A stretch of 64,000 nucleotides of DNA. It comes from Stenomitos frigidus_A (GTDB taxonomy: Bacteria > Cyanobacteriota > Cyanobacteriia > Leptolyngbyales > Leptolyngbyaceae). Location of the stretch: NCBI RefSeq assembly GCF_963877135.1, contig NZ_CAWNSW010000105.1, positions 1 through 64,000 on the forward strand. The letters run 5' to 3'. Position numbers and translations under genes: made by a program. The notes under the pieces were generated by a model, which had not been told where the DNA came from, made no database searches, and saw only the letters and a list, made by a program, of their open reading frames with translations. Below are positions 7,859 to 17,200 of this stretch, in pieces (the stretch's first letter is position 1; each line of letters begins with the position of its first letter).

Positions 7859-9565
7859 ATGAGCGGATTTGGTCACGGTAATGTTGGCACACGCGAACAA
7901 GCCTTTACAAAGTTGCTGGACTCCAGAACAGACGGTTATGCAGTCTGTCAACTTGTACAGCTGGCTGCAAGCATGAAGGGCGAAGTTGATTTGGTCAAAG
8001 ATGGTCCTGATCCGGAAGAAAACCTCTGGGTGCCATCGGGCTATACCTACTTCGGTCAGTTTGTTGACCACGATCTCACCTTTGACAACACATCATCACT
8101 GAATCCCGCTGATGTTGACGGACCCGATCGCTTACCGTCTAACTTACGCACTCCACGCTTTGATTTAGATTCGTTGTATGGCGATGGACCAGATGCTCAG
8201 CCCTTCATGTATGCCGAAGATGGTGCCAGTTTGCTGTTCAAAGATAGCTATGAGAATCAGTCTCAAACCAGCTATGACCAGGCACATCAAGACCTGCTGC
8301 GTAGTCCCAATGGTCGCGCCATTATTGGCGATAAACGCAACGATGAAAACTCGATCGTCTCCCAAATTCACCTGGCCTTTGTGAAATATCACAATGCTGT
8401 TGTGAAACAGCTTCACAAAAATGATGCAACGCTAACGGGTACTGCTCTTTTCAACAAAGCACGTAATGAGGTGCGATGGGCTTATCAAAAGGTGGTGGTC
8501 GAAGACTTTTTGCCTCGCATTGTTCAGGCTGAAGTGCTATCAGACCTTCAGCACGCTGGAACGCCTGAGTATCGGAAAAATCTCTACGCCCTTTACACCG
8601 AAGACAAGCGCATTAATCTACCGCGTGAATTTGTCGTTGCGGCTTATCGCTATGGTCACTCAGGCATCAGAACGGGTTATCGGCTCAATGGCGATGCAGA
8701 AGATAAAGCAAAAGGGACTCGGTTAAGCATTTTTCCACCCAGCAGCCTGCCTGACGGTTCGGTGCTGCCACCCTATGACGAGAGTTTCAAAGACAGTTTG
8801 CTGGGCTTTGACCCACTACCAGCCAACCACGTGATCGACGATTGGGGACGCTTTTTCCCAGACACGTTAGCGGCTGACATTCCCTCAGACCTGGGTACTC
8901 CACCTGAGAATGATGCGCCGGATGGGGCACTCAGACTTCAGTTTGCTTACAAACTGGATACGGTTCTGGTCGATCCCATGACGGTTTTGCCGCCCAATGT
9001 GCTGCCAACCAGCCCAGTTGTAGGAGGCGCGATCGCAGAAGTTAAACAAGCGATCGCGCCCGCCCCCTTACCTGATCCAGCGGGTCGTCCTTCGTTAGCG
9101 TTGCTCAACTTGCTGCGTGGGAATAATTACCGAGTGCAAGGTGGTCAAGCGATCGCGGCAAGACTCAAGGAGAAAGGTCATCCAGTTGAACCACTTGCAC
9201 CCAAGTATCTAGCGACGCGACAAAAAGTAGAAGAAAAGGAGGGCGATTTCCAATTTGTCGAAATTGATCCAGCCCTTCAGGCAGATACCCCACTGTGGTT
9301 CTACATCTTAGCTGAAGCCCAAAAATCAGTAGTAGACTCAGTCTCATATCAGAAAGATGGGACGTTCAAGGAAGAGGAATTGCTCTCAGGCGGTGGGGCT
9401 AAAACTCAGCTCGGCTGGGTTGGTGGTCGCATTGTGGCTGAGGTGTTTTATGGTCTACTGGACTCCGATCGAGAGTCCTACGTCAACGCCGCTCCTCAAG
9501 GCTGGCAACCGCTTCTAGGAGGGGATAAGAAGGTTATCTTTGCTAACCTTCTTAAGTTCATCTAG
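7859..9565 (+). CDS. animal-type haem peroxidase
   Basis: The protein belongs to the animal haem peroxidase superfamily (An_peroxidase), which uses H2O2 to oxidise halides or organic substrates. Visible landmarks are the distal-histidine block FGQFVDHDLTFD near residue 80, the segment RNDENSIVSQIHLAF with KYHNAVV, and the proximal-histidine block YRYGHSGIRTGYRLN near residue 265. At about 568 residues it is a compact catalytic domain with no signal peptide, so it may be cytoplasmic or exported by another route. I place the start at ATG 7859, just after an AGGAG site and beginning MSGFGHG, rather than at the upstream TTG 7829. It is probably a single-gene unit ending in a hairpin. The substrate cannot be read from sequence. 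Confidence 0.88.
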   Translation: MSGFGHGNVGTREQAFTKLLDSRTDGYAVCQLVQLAASMKGEVDLVKDGPDPEENLWVPSGYTYFGQFVDHDLTFDNTSSLNPADVDGPDRLPSNLRTPRFDLDSLYGDGPDAQPFMYAEDGASLLFKDSYENQSQTSYDQAHQDLLRSPNGRAIIGDKRNDENSIVSQIHLAFVKYHNAVVKQLHKNDATLTGTALFNKARNEVRWAYQKVVVEDFLPRIVQAEVLSDLQHAGTPEYRKNLYALYTEDKRINLPREFVVAAYRYGHSGIRTGYRLNGDAEDKAKGTRLSIFPPSSLPDGSVLPPYDESFKDSLLGFDPLPANHVIDDWGRFFPDTLAADIPSDLGTPPENDAPDGALRLQFAYKLDTVLVDPMTVLPPNVLPTSPVVGGAIAEVKQAIAPAPLPDPAGRPSLALLNLLRGNNYRVQGGQAIAARLKEKGHPVEPLAPKYLATRQKVEEKEGDFQFVEIDPALQADTPLWFYILAEAQKSVVDSVSYQKDGTFKEEELLSGGGAKTQLGWVGGRIVAEVFYGLLDSDRESYVNAAPQGWQPLLGGDKKVIFANLLKFI

Positions 9566-9590
9566 TCGTCGTTAAAGTCTCATAGCACTC

Positions 9591-9624
9591 AGTGGCAGCC
9601 CGATCGTGAGATCGGGCTGCCACT
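9591..9624. terminator. strong hairpin after the peroxidase gene
   Basis: A perfect 15-base-pair inverted repeat (AGTGGCAGCCCGATC and its complement) with a four-base loop lies 26 bases after the peroxidase stop. There is no T tract, so it may act as a transcript-stabilising hairpin or bidirectional terminator rather than a classical terminator. A smaller perfect inverted repeat of 10 bases per arm also lies in the last codons of the gene. Confidence 0.55.
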
Positions 9625-9853
9625 GGGCATGGAGAGCATTTCAGCAAAAGCAGACATCAGTCTGGTTGAAAAGCCTGCGGAAGCAGGTTGAGCGTTTGAC
9701 GGAGTGATCCTGGTAGCCACATCGTTTGAACTGGCATGGCAGCAAGAAGCACTTGCAGAATGTACCACTATGCTTCCAGGTGTTTCTTTGCGCGATCATG
9801 CCCGTTCGCTGTTGACGCTTAATCGATGGTTTCTACATGAACGACCTTAAATC

Positions 9854-9889
9854 TGCATCAAGTATAAATAATGCATCAACTATAAATAA
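9854..9889 (+). repeat. tandem 18-base repeat upstream of the cupin gene
   Basis: Two adjacent 18-base units (TGCATCAAGTATAAATAA and TGCATCAACTATAAATAA) differ at one base. Each carries a TATAAA-like box, so the pair could supply promoter -10 elements. The repeat runs into the first possible ATG (9889) of the cupin frame, which therefore has no ribosome-binding site. Confidence 0.6.
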
Positions 9890-9909
9890 TGACTGGTCAG
9901 GAGAGTGAC

Positions 9910-10392
9910 GTGGATCAATATATCCTTACAAGTGAAGAAATTGAGCAATACGAAGGCGTTGAGAAAACCCATTTTCTCAATGAAAACGCTCGTAGACGAA
10001 ATAAATCGCTAGGTGATCTAACAGGCTTATCTGGTTTTGGTTTTCACATCATCGCGATCCAACCTGGGTATGAGTCTACAGAATTACATAGGCACTATCA
10101 CGAAGATGAATGTGTCTATATCCTTGAAGGCGAGGCAGAGGCAACGATCGGCGCCAACACCTATCCTGTCAAAGCAGGTGACTTTATTGGTTATCGTGCT
10201 GGTGGCGAGGCACACAAACTGAAAAATAGCGGTCGCTCTTTATTAAAGTGCATCGTGGTTGGACAACGGCTTGAACACGATGTTGGCGATTACCCAAACC
10301 TAAAAAAGCGCATTTATAGAAACAAAGGCTTGAAATGGAACCTGGTTGATCTTGACAATATCGGTGAGCCAGCTGCTGGAAAAAAGATCTAG
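9910..10392 (+). CDS. cupin domain protein
   Basis: This is a single-domain cupin of about 160 residues. The cupin core is clear. The first metal-binding motif is G...(5)H.H....E, read in ELHRHYHEDECVYILEGEAE, and the second is around GDFIGYRAGGEAHKLKN. Related proteins are often annotated as cupin proteins of unknown substrate, and some have sugar-isomerase or storage roles. I prefer the GTG at 9910 because CAGGAG lies just before it. ATG 9889 would add seven residues but has no ribosome-binding site. The tandem 18-base repeat upstream may be its promoter. It is probably monocistronic. Confidence 0.75.
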   Translation: MDQYILTSEEIEQYEGVEKTHFLNENARRRNKSLGDLTGLSGFGFHIIAIQPGYESTELHRHYHEDECVYILEGEAEATIGANTYPVKAGDFIGYRAGGEAHKLKNSGRSLLKCIVVGQRLEHDVGDYPNLKKRIYRNKGLKWNLVDLDNIGEPAAGKKI

Positions 10393-10596
10393 CCAGTTGA
10401 TGCTCACTGAAGCATGACGCCCTGCATTCCGTTTCCCCGGTGAGCAAAGGGTTTGCGCTAGTAGTGCCGATGGCATAACGATGCCGTCACACATATAGAC
10501 GAGGGTTGCTGGTGTCGTAGCGGTTGCAAGCGGTTGGCGATCGACCGTTCTTGTGGGTTGTCTTATTGTTGCGAGAGAGATGCGAAACAATGATTG

Positions 10597-10920
10597 CTAT
10601 AGCGGTTGGCTGCGATCGGCATGGAAATGAGGCGACAGCATTGCTCTTACTGGACGGCCACCCTGTAAATGACGCTCCACCACTTCAGCGACCTCCTTGG
10701 GTGACACCCGACAATACCAGATGTTGTCTGGCAGCATGCGCACCATAGGGCCATTGCCACATTGCCCCATGCAGCCACTTCTTGTGATCACCCAACCTGC
10801 AACAGGGTGGGCTTGAAAGGTTTCTAGCACAGCGGCTGCACCCTGGTTTAAACATGTGCGATGTTGGCAAACCAGTACACGCTTTTGGGCTCCCATTGGC
10901 TCAGCTAGTGGCGATGACAT
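10597..10920 (-). CDS. thioredoxin-like [2Fe-2S] ferredoxin protein
   Basis: The protein has the pattern of thioredoxin-like [2Fe-2S] ferredoxins, the fold shared with NuoE and clostridial-type ferredoxins. Four cysteines are placed as VCQHRTCLNQG and SGCMGQCGNGPMV, followed by P.N.WY..V and a C-terminal VVERHLQGGRPV typical of cyanobacterial members. It probably serves as a small soluble electron carrier or regulator. I chose the ATG at 10920 (MSSPLAEPMGAQKRVLVCQ) because the longer frame to 10971 adds residues unlike the family. An even shorter start at 10896 is possible. Confidence 0.82.
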   Translation of the reverse strand: MSSPLAEPMGAQKRVLVCQHRTCLNQGAAAVLETFQAHPVAGWVITRSGCMGQCGNGPMVRMLPDNIWYCRVSPKEVAEVVERHLQGGRPVRAMLSPHFHADRSQPL

Positions 10921-11040
10921 GGATAAGGTAAGGTGAACTGCAGAGAAAGCCATTGGCAATCGCGGTGACATTGAAGCAACCTTACTCGACGCTGACTAAG
11001 GAAGAGCGATCGAAACGTACTTCAAACCACTTTAAAACTA

Positions 11041-11071
11041 AAAAGAGAGAGCTGTAACAACTCTCTCTTTT
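11041..11071 (-). terminator. terminator of tRNA-Glu
   Basis: An 11-base perfect inverted repeat (AAAAGAGAGAG / CTCTCTCTTTT) with a nine-base loop lies 15 bases beyond the 3' end of the minus-strand tRNA. It ends in a T run when read on the minus strand. Confidence 0.75.
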
Positions 11072-11085
11072 CGGGTTCTTGTAAA

Positions 11086-11158
11086 TACCCCCAGGGGAAT
11101 TCGAATCCCCGTCGCCTCCGTGAAAGGGAGGTGTCCTAGGCCTCTAGACGATGGGGGC
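11086..11158 (-). tRNA. trnE: tRNA-Glu (anticodon UUC)
   Basis: The minus strand folds as a 73-base cloverleaf. The acceptor arm begins GCCCCCA and ends TGGGGGTA. The D arm holds TCGTCTAGAGGCCTAGGA, the anticodon arm is CCTCC-CTTTCAC-GGAGG with anticodon TTC, and the T arm holds GGGGATTCGAATTCCCC. The G1:U72 pair and A73 are typical of cyanobacterial and chloroplast tRNA-Glu. This tRNA also supplies glutamyl-tRNA for 5-aminolevulinate and hence chlorophyll synthesis. CCA is not encoded. A terminator follows. Confidence 0.95.
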
Positions 11159-11307
11159 GCATTGACTAGACCTTTATAAGATTAACGAATGCTGCGTCAT
11201 CTGTCAACCCACATCAAGATCCCTAAAACGCTTTTGGTATAGTGTTACCCAGTTTCACACGACTATTCATTTTGTGCGTGTTCAGCCTGTGACATTGAAA
11301 CTGTGGA

Positions 11308-11586
11308 CTAGGCAAGGTCTTTAGAATTCCGCAAACGAATAAGCCGACGTCGCATTTGAGGGGATGCTTGAGTCTCAGGAAGCTCCTGTGCCTCGACTTC
11401 GATCTGAAGCGGTTCCAAATACTCGTCTGTACCACAGGTAAAGGCGTCAATCAACAGCTCCAGAAGCCGCTCGCGATCATTCAGCGCTCCTTTCTCCTCG
11501 ATCAGCCGAAACTTGAGATGGATTTCACATTCATAAACACCCACATCAGGAACTGTGGGCTGCTGATGCTCTAAATCGTGGTTCAT
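11308..11586 (-). CDS. small conserved cyanobacterial protein
   Basis: The 92 residues read like a conserved cyanobacterial family of unknown function. The key phrases are VGVYECEIHLKFRLIEEK, LLELLIDAFT and PQMRRRLIRLRNS. It is soluble, acidic in the middle and basic at the end, with a predicted beta-helix layout (VGVYECEIHLKFRL as a strand pair). No cofactor motif is visible. It is transcribed away from the intergenic region to its right and towards the tRNA-Glu. Confidence 0.65.
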   Translation of the reverse strand: MNHDLEHQQPTVPDVGVYECEIHLKFRLIEEKGALNDRERLLELLIDAFTCGTDEYLEPLQIEVEAQELPETQASPQMRRRLIRLRNSKDLA

Positions 11587-12481
11587 TTTTGAGGTAGCTC
11601 TTTAGCACAGCGAAGAAAATTCAGGTCACACTCAACTAACTTTTGCCGCATGTTGTGAGCAGTTTGACAAACCTGGTTGGGTAGAAACCTTGCACTACAT
11701 TGCAAACCTAGCATTCCCATAAATTGACTCAAATCCGCTAAATAGCTGAACTTAAAAACAAGGCTTTTGCAAATTAGACTGATCTTTAAGCTGGCTTCAT
11801 CAGTTCTTCACAACTGCGGTTCATACGCTTCTCTAAAGGCATTCTACTTTTCTAGGCAGCGCTTCTTCAATTTTTCCGATTTGTCCCTTTATGAGATTTT
11901 TTGAGCCGTCTGTTGCCTGCCTATTCTTTGTTGAAGTCGCTTCATCGGCTTGCGATAAGGGGCTTTTTAAGGGTGAAAAAGCCGTGGAAGATATAAATGA
12001 CTACATCGGTTGAATGCGTATCAGTCTTGAGAGAACTTCTCAACTAATTGATCTAAAGGACTCGTTTCTAGTGAGATGAGTGCTGCTATCTTTGTAAAAT
12101 TAAATTATACAATTGCTTCTCGATCATGATAAAGCGATGGGTTTTTTCAGCAAGTCTTTTGTTCTTAAACGCCAATTGACACCTTGCTTGTTGGAAAATG
12201 TTAGAAAATATACTGACAGTAAGCGCTAAAAGGATACGTTCCTACGGTGGCGGTTTTTCTCGATGTATCAATGCTGTGTTGATAGGATGCTAGCTTTTAA
12301 CGCTTACTGTACTGAGTGGCGATCGTATTTATGAGGCTCAGTGTTATTTGGCTACCATGTGTGACAAGTGCGAGCGCAATTACAAGCAATCGCAGTCTAG
12401 GTCATGACTGGCGTATAGCCATATTTGAGTTGGTGCTTCAAGGCAAAAACCTGTAAATTGAAGGAAACGTTGAGGTGTATT
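11587..12481. other. long intergenic stretch with a possible mobile repeat
   Basis: About 900 bases with no supportable protein gene. It contains the 95-base inverted-repeat element listed at 12216-12310 and a hairpin of GGCTTTTT/AAAAAGCC near 11967. Otherwise it is AT-rich and featureless to my reading. A small RNA cannot be excluded. Confidence 0.4.
12216..12310. repeat. MITE-like element with 17-base terminal inverted repeats
   Basis: The left end (ACAGTAAGCGCTAAAAG, 12216-12232) and the right end (CTTTTAACGCTTACTGT, 12294-12310) are inverted repeats with one mismatch. The four bases ACTG flank the element on both sides, as a target-site duplication would. It has no coding capacity. A structured RNA hairpin is the alternative. 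Confidence 0.5.
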
Positions 12482-13108
12482 GTGGAACGGGATCAGCCAG
12501 ATCAAAGCGTGACGGCAGATGGTTCTTTGTCAGATGGCGATCGGTCGTTGCCGTCTGCTGCGACTGAACCTTCTGTCTTTAAGCTTGCGCCGCTCATTCG
12601 GCTGACGCTCTTACTGCTATATCTGGCTTTGACGCTACCGCTGCCCTTCTTAGCCGCTATGACAGCCTCTGTGATTCCATCACCTTTACTGTGGACGGGG
12701 ATTGGGCTAGGTGGAGTGCTGCTATACGCAGCGCTGACCGAACGGGTGGTGCTAGATAGTCATGGTATACAGGTTCGGTATGCGGGTTGGGTGCCACCCG
12801 TTTTTCGTCGAGGGTGGACGCTGGCGTGGTCAGAGGTGACCGCATTGAAGCCACGCTCTACCGGACAAGGTGGCCTTGTTTATTACTTTCTGAGTCGCTC
12901 TGGGCAGGCGTATCTTTTGCCGATGCGGGTTGCTGGGTTTAACCGCATGGTCAAGTGTGTGCAGGCAGAGACCACTATTGACATGACTGATGTGCGCCCG
13001 CTTTCGCAACCGTGGATGTACTTTATTTTGCTGGGGTGTACGGTATTACTGCTGGCGATCGATCTATGGACGGTTGGAGCCGCTCTGAGTCAAACGATAA
13101 AAGTTTGA
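12482..13108 (+). CDS. membrane protein of unknown function
   Basis: About 208 residues with two hydrophobic segments close together after a polar N-terminus (around RLTLLLLYLALTLPLPFLAA and PLLWTGIGLGGVLLYAAL). A beta-rich soluble part of roughly 90 residues follows (ALTERVVLDSHGIQVRYAGW...), then a final transmembrane helix (FILLGCTVLLLAIDLW). The soluble part resembles a PH-like domain of the bacterial 'bPH' type by its pattern of GI.VRY.GW, but this is inference. I chose GTG 12482, preceded by GAGG, over TTG 12425. The next gene, an ABC ATPase, starts 36 bases later, so the two may form an operon. Confidence 0.6.
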   Translation: MERDQPDQSVTADGSLSDGDRSLPSAATEPSVFKLAPLIRLTLLLLYLALTLPLPFLAAMTASVIPSPLLWTGIGLGGVLLYAALTERVVLDSHGIQVRYAGWVPPVFRRGWTLAWSEVTALKPRSTGQGGLVYYFLSRSGQAYLLPMRVAGFNRMVKCVQAETTIDMTDVRPLSQPWMYFILLGCTVLLLAIDLWTVGAALSQTIKV

Positions 13109-13144
13109 CGGGAGATTTGTCACCTGCATTTCCTGATCGATCAA

Positions 13145-13975
13145 TTGAACAAGCGCTTTGGGAGTAGAAACCTGACTTTGCATCCGTCCAAACCTGCCCA
13201 AATTCGCGTTGAGCGGGTTAGTCTCACACCCAGAATGCTGCTATCTGGTAAGACTCGTGCTGATGAGCGCTTAGCGGCAGATGTTCACTATTTATTGAGG
13301 GAGCTTTCGTTTGAGGTGTTTCGGGGCGATCGCATTGCTCTTGTTGGTGCGTCAGGTGCAGGTAAAACATCTTTGCTGCGGCTGTTAAATCGCTTGAGTG
13401 AACCGACGGGTGGCGTGATTTATTTAGACAATCAGCCACTGCCTCAAATACCCGCAGTGGCATTACGGCAGCAGGTTGCTTTGGTGCTACAAGAATCAAA
13501 GCTATTGGGCATGACGGTGCAACAAGCGCTTGCATACCCTTTAACGCTACGACACCTAGACAAAAGGGCAATTCAAGACCGCATTCAGAAATGGAGCGAT
13601 CGGCTCCATCTACCATCCGATTGGCTGGAGCGTACAGAGCTACAGCTTTCGGTTGGGCAACGACAGTGGGTCGCGATCGTCCGTGCTCTGGTTGCGGAAC
13701 CTAAGGTGCTGCTTTTAGACGAACCAACCGCCTCTTTAGACATGGGTCGTAGTGACTTACTGTTGAAGGTGCTGAGCGACGTCGCTCAAGTGGATGGTAC
13801 GACTGTCATCATGGCTAACCATCAACTGGAACTGGCAGAGCAATGGTGCGATCGGGTGCTGCATCTTGAACAAGGCCAGCTGCGACAAGATCTGACGGCA
13901 CAGCAGCTGGACTGGCAGGCACTCAAACAAACGCTAGTGGCAGCAGAAACCCAGCAGTCGGAGGAATGGGATTGA
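13145..13975 (+). CDS. ABC transporter ATP-binding protein
   Basis: This is an ABC ATPase with Walker A GASGAGKTS near residue 76, signature LSVGQRQ near 173, Walker B VLLLDEP near 194 and the H-loop histidine in MANHQ. LSVGQRQ replaces the canonical LSGGQ, a mild deviation. No permease is adjacent. The membrane protein just upstream is not a typical permease, so the transported substrate is unknown. The architecture resembles the FetA/YbbL type of small ATPase, which pairs with a FetB permease absent here. The start at TTG 13145 is weak. The first ATG in frame is near residue 31, after the start of the conserved domain. Confidence 0.8.
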   Translation: MNKRFGSRNLTLHPSKPAQIRVERVSLTPRMLLSGKTRADERLAADVHYLLRELSFEVFRGDRIALVGASGAGKTSLLRLLNRLSEPTGGVIYLDNQPLPQIPAVALRQQVALVLQESKLLGMTVQQALAYPLTLRHLDKRAIQDRIQKWSDRLHLPSDWLERTELQLSVGQRQWVAIVRALVAEPKVLLLDEPTASLDMGRSDLLLKVLSDVAQVDGTTVIMANHQLELAEQWCDRVLHLEQGQLRQDLTAQQLDWQALKQTLVAAETQQSEEWD

Positions 13976-14261
13976 GTCCAATACTTCTTGGTTCATGACT
14001 GTTGTACGGACTCCAACAGAAACCTGCTTTTTCCTATCATCGCTTTTTCCTATCATCACAACTGGAATGTACAGGTCTGTTAAGCGCCTTAGGAGTGATG
14101 TACGGCTGCAAGCTACTCTAACCTTAGATAGAAAAATGCTAAAAAGGCGTATTTCATTTGCGTCTTTAGTATCAGGCTGGTAAATTTTGTCTATTGAAAC
14201 TCCGAGGCTGCCCATTGAGCAAGATTGTAAAGCCAGTAAGGCTCATCCGTGAAGTAGGTTG
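13976..14261. other. intergenic stretch with a 16-base tandem duplication
   Basis: No convincing gene. The unit GCTTTTTCCTATCATC occurs twice in tandem at 14026-14041 and 14042-14057. A short open frame (62 codons) here has no family features and no ribosome-binding site. Confidence 0.35.
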
Positions 14262-17200
14262 ATGATGCGTGCAATGAGAGTAAACGTTCCCTTCAAAACT
14301 TTCATCATGCGCTCACATGTGCTTCCTTATGGCGTTGCGGCACTGGCAGTAACTATTGCCTTGATCTTGACGCATTTGTTGTATGCGTTGCTCAATCCGC
14401 TTATCTACTCCTTTTTTTATGCGGCTGTTGCCGTGAGTGCCTGGCGGGGTGGGTTGAAACCAGGCTTGCTGGCGATCGCTCTCTCTACGCTCTATAGTCT
14501 TTTCTTCCTGGTCGCACCGCTCTATTCCTTTCGGATTACCAGCATCAGACACCTGGTACAGTTGCTCACATTTTTGCTGGTGTCGTTGCTCATTACCGTG
14601 CTTTGTACCCAGTTGCAGGCGGCCAAGCGCCGATCTGACCATAGCTTGAAGTTGCTGCGCGATAGCGAAAGGCGCTTTAGCCGTTTGTCAGAAGCGAATG
14701 TGATTGGCATCATCACGGTTGACTTGAAGGGTGCGATCGTGGAAGCCAATGATGCTTTTCTGTCGATGCTGGGCTATACGCAGGAAGAACTTCGCGCTGG
14801 TCGCCTTAACTGGCATGCGCTGATTCCATCTGATCAGCTAGAAGTGCATGAGCGATCGATGTATGCATTGAGAACCACGAAGGTCAGTACGCCCTTTGAA
14901 ACGGCTTACAACCGCAAAGATGGCACCTGCATTCCGGTTCTGGTGGGCTCGGCTCTGGTCAATGAGACGACTGTCAGTAGTTTCATCCTCGATATCAGCG
15001 CACAGCAAGCGGCACTGCGTGAACGGAAACAAGCTGAAGCCGCCCTGCTTGAAGTGAACGCCCGTTTGGAGCAACACGGTACTGAGCTCGCGGTGACTAA
15101 TGAAGAGCTAGAAACGACCCTGGAAGAACTGAGAATTGCTGAAGAAGAATTGCTGCGGCAAAATGAACGGCTGAGAACGGAGCAGCAACGGTATCAGGAT
15201 TTGTTTGATTTCGCGCCGGATGGCTACCTGGTAACAGATACAGCGGGAATTATTCAGGAAGCCAATCAGGCGGTGACAACCGATCTTGCGGCTGGTTTAG
15301 TGGGTCAGCCTCTGTTCAACTTTATCGCCACCCAAGATCTTGAAGTGTTTCGCGATCGGTTCAATCAGCTAACCGAACCGCTTCCAGTGCCCCAGACGCA
15401 GGTATGGGTAATGCAGCTGCAACCGCGGCAGCAGCAGCCTTTCCCGGCTGAGCTAACGGTACGGCGTGTGTATGATTTCACAGGCGGCGTTTCTAGCGTG
15501 CGCTGGCTCATTCGCGATATTACAGAGCGCAAACGGGCCGAAGCGAAACTGCGTGAAAGTGAAAGTTTGTATCGGACGATCGGAGAAACCCTGGACTACG
15601 GCATTTGGGTTTGTGACCCTGATGGGCGGAATGTTTACGCCAGTGATTCGTTCCTTCAACTGGTTGGCTTAACCCAGGCACAATGCTCTGAGTCTGGCTG
15701 GGGGCATGTGCTGCATCCTGATGATGCGGAGCGAACGATCGCAGCCTGGACGGAATGTGTGCGCACAGAAGGCACCTGGGATATTGAACACCGTTTCCGA
15801 GGGGTTGATGGCAATTGGCATCCCATTTTGGCGCGGGGTATGCCAGTCAGGAATAGCGACGGTGCTATCATTGCCTGGGCAGGTATCAATCTTGATATCA
15901 GCCGACAAAAACAAGCAGAAGTTGCCTTACGGCAAAGTGAAGAGCGCTATCGCTATTTAGCGGAATTGATTCCGCAATTAGTGTGGACGGCTAGTACCGA
16001 AGGCGCACTCCTTGACGTCAATCAACGCTGGCTAGACTTTACAGGGCTGACCTACACCCAGGCTCAGACTGACGACTGGCAAGCGATCGTCTATCCCGAT
16101 GATATCCCCACTCTGAGTGAACACTGGCAGGCAGCCCAAGCCTCCGGCACCTATTACCGTGCAGAAGGGCGCATGCGACGCAGCGATGGTGTGTTTCGCT
16201 GGCACCTGCATCAGGCGGTGCCTTTAAAGAATGAACAGGGTCAGGTGCTGAAATGGTTTGGTACCGCGACTGATATTGACGATCAAAAGCGCCTGGAGCA
16301 GCAACGCGCTCGCATTCTCCAGCAGGAACAAGTGGCCCGTGAAGCCGCTGAAAATGCAAACCGCATCAAAGATGAGTTTTTGGCCGTGCTGTCACACGAG
16401 TTACGATCGCCCCTCAACCCCATTCTGGGTTGGTCGCGCTTACTTCAGACCCGCAAGCTGGACGAGGCTCAAACGACAGAAGCGCTGAAAACCATTGAAC
16501 GGAATGCCAGATTGCAAGCCGAGTTAATTGAAGACCTGTTAGATGTCTCTCGGATTTTGCAGGGCAAGCTTAGCCTGAATGTCGCCCCGGTGGTTTTGAC
16601 GACGATTATTCAAGCGGCGATCGAAACTGTGCGTCTGGCAGCAGAGGCCAAAGCCATTCAGATCGAGACACAGCTTGAACCCGATGTAAGACTCGTTGCA
16701 GGTGATGCAAATCGCTTGCAACAGGTGGTCTGGAACCTCCTCTCTAACGCCGTTAAATTTACACCGACCGAGGGACGGGTAGACATCCGTTTAGAGCAGC
16801 TAGATTCTCAAGCTCAGATTACAGTCGCCGATACTGGTAAAGGCATTTCACCCGACTTTCTGCCCTACGTGTTTGATTATTTCCGGCAAGCAGAAGGGGC
16901 GACGACTCGATCGGTGGGTGGGTTGGGCTTAGGGTTGGCGATCGTGCGTCAATTAGTTGAATTGCACGGCGGCACGATTTGTGCAGAGAGTCCTGGCGAA
17001 GGCCACGGCGCAACGTTCACCGTCAGGCTGCCGCTCATGCCGACTCAAGCAAGTAACCAACCAGCCCTCTCGCCTTCTGAGACTTGTCCTGACCTCAATG
17101 GGGTCAATGTTTTAGTCGTTGATGATGATGCCGATGCACGAGTCTTGACGACGTTTCTCTTAGAACAGCATGGAGCCACGGTAACAGCCGTTGCCTCGGC

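Noticed and set aside
13995..14183. Possible 62-codon gene between the ABC ATPase and the histidine kinase
   Set aside because: It spans a tandem duplication, has no ribosome-binding site and no recognisable family.
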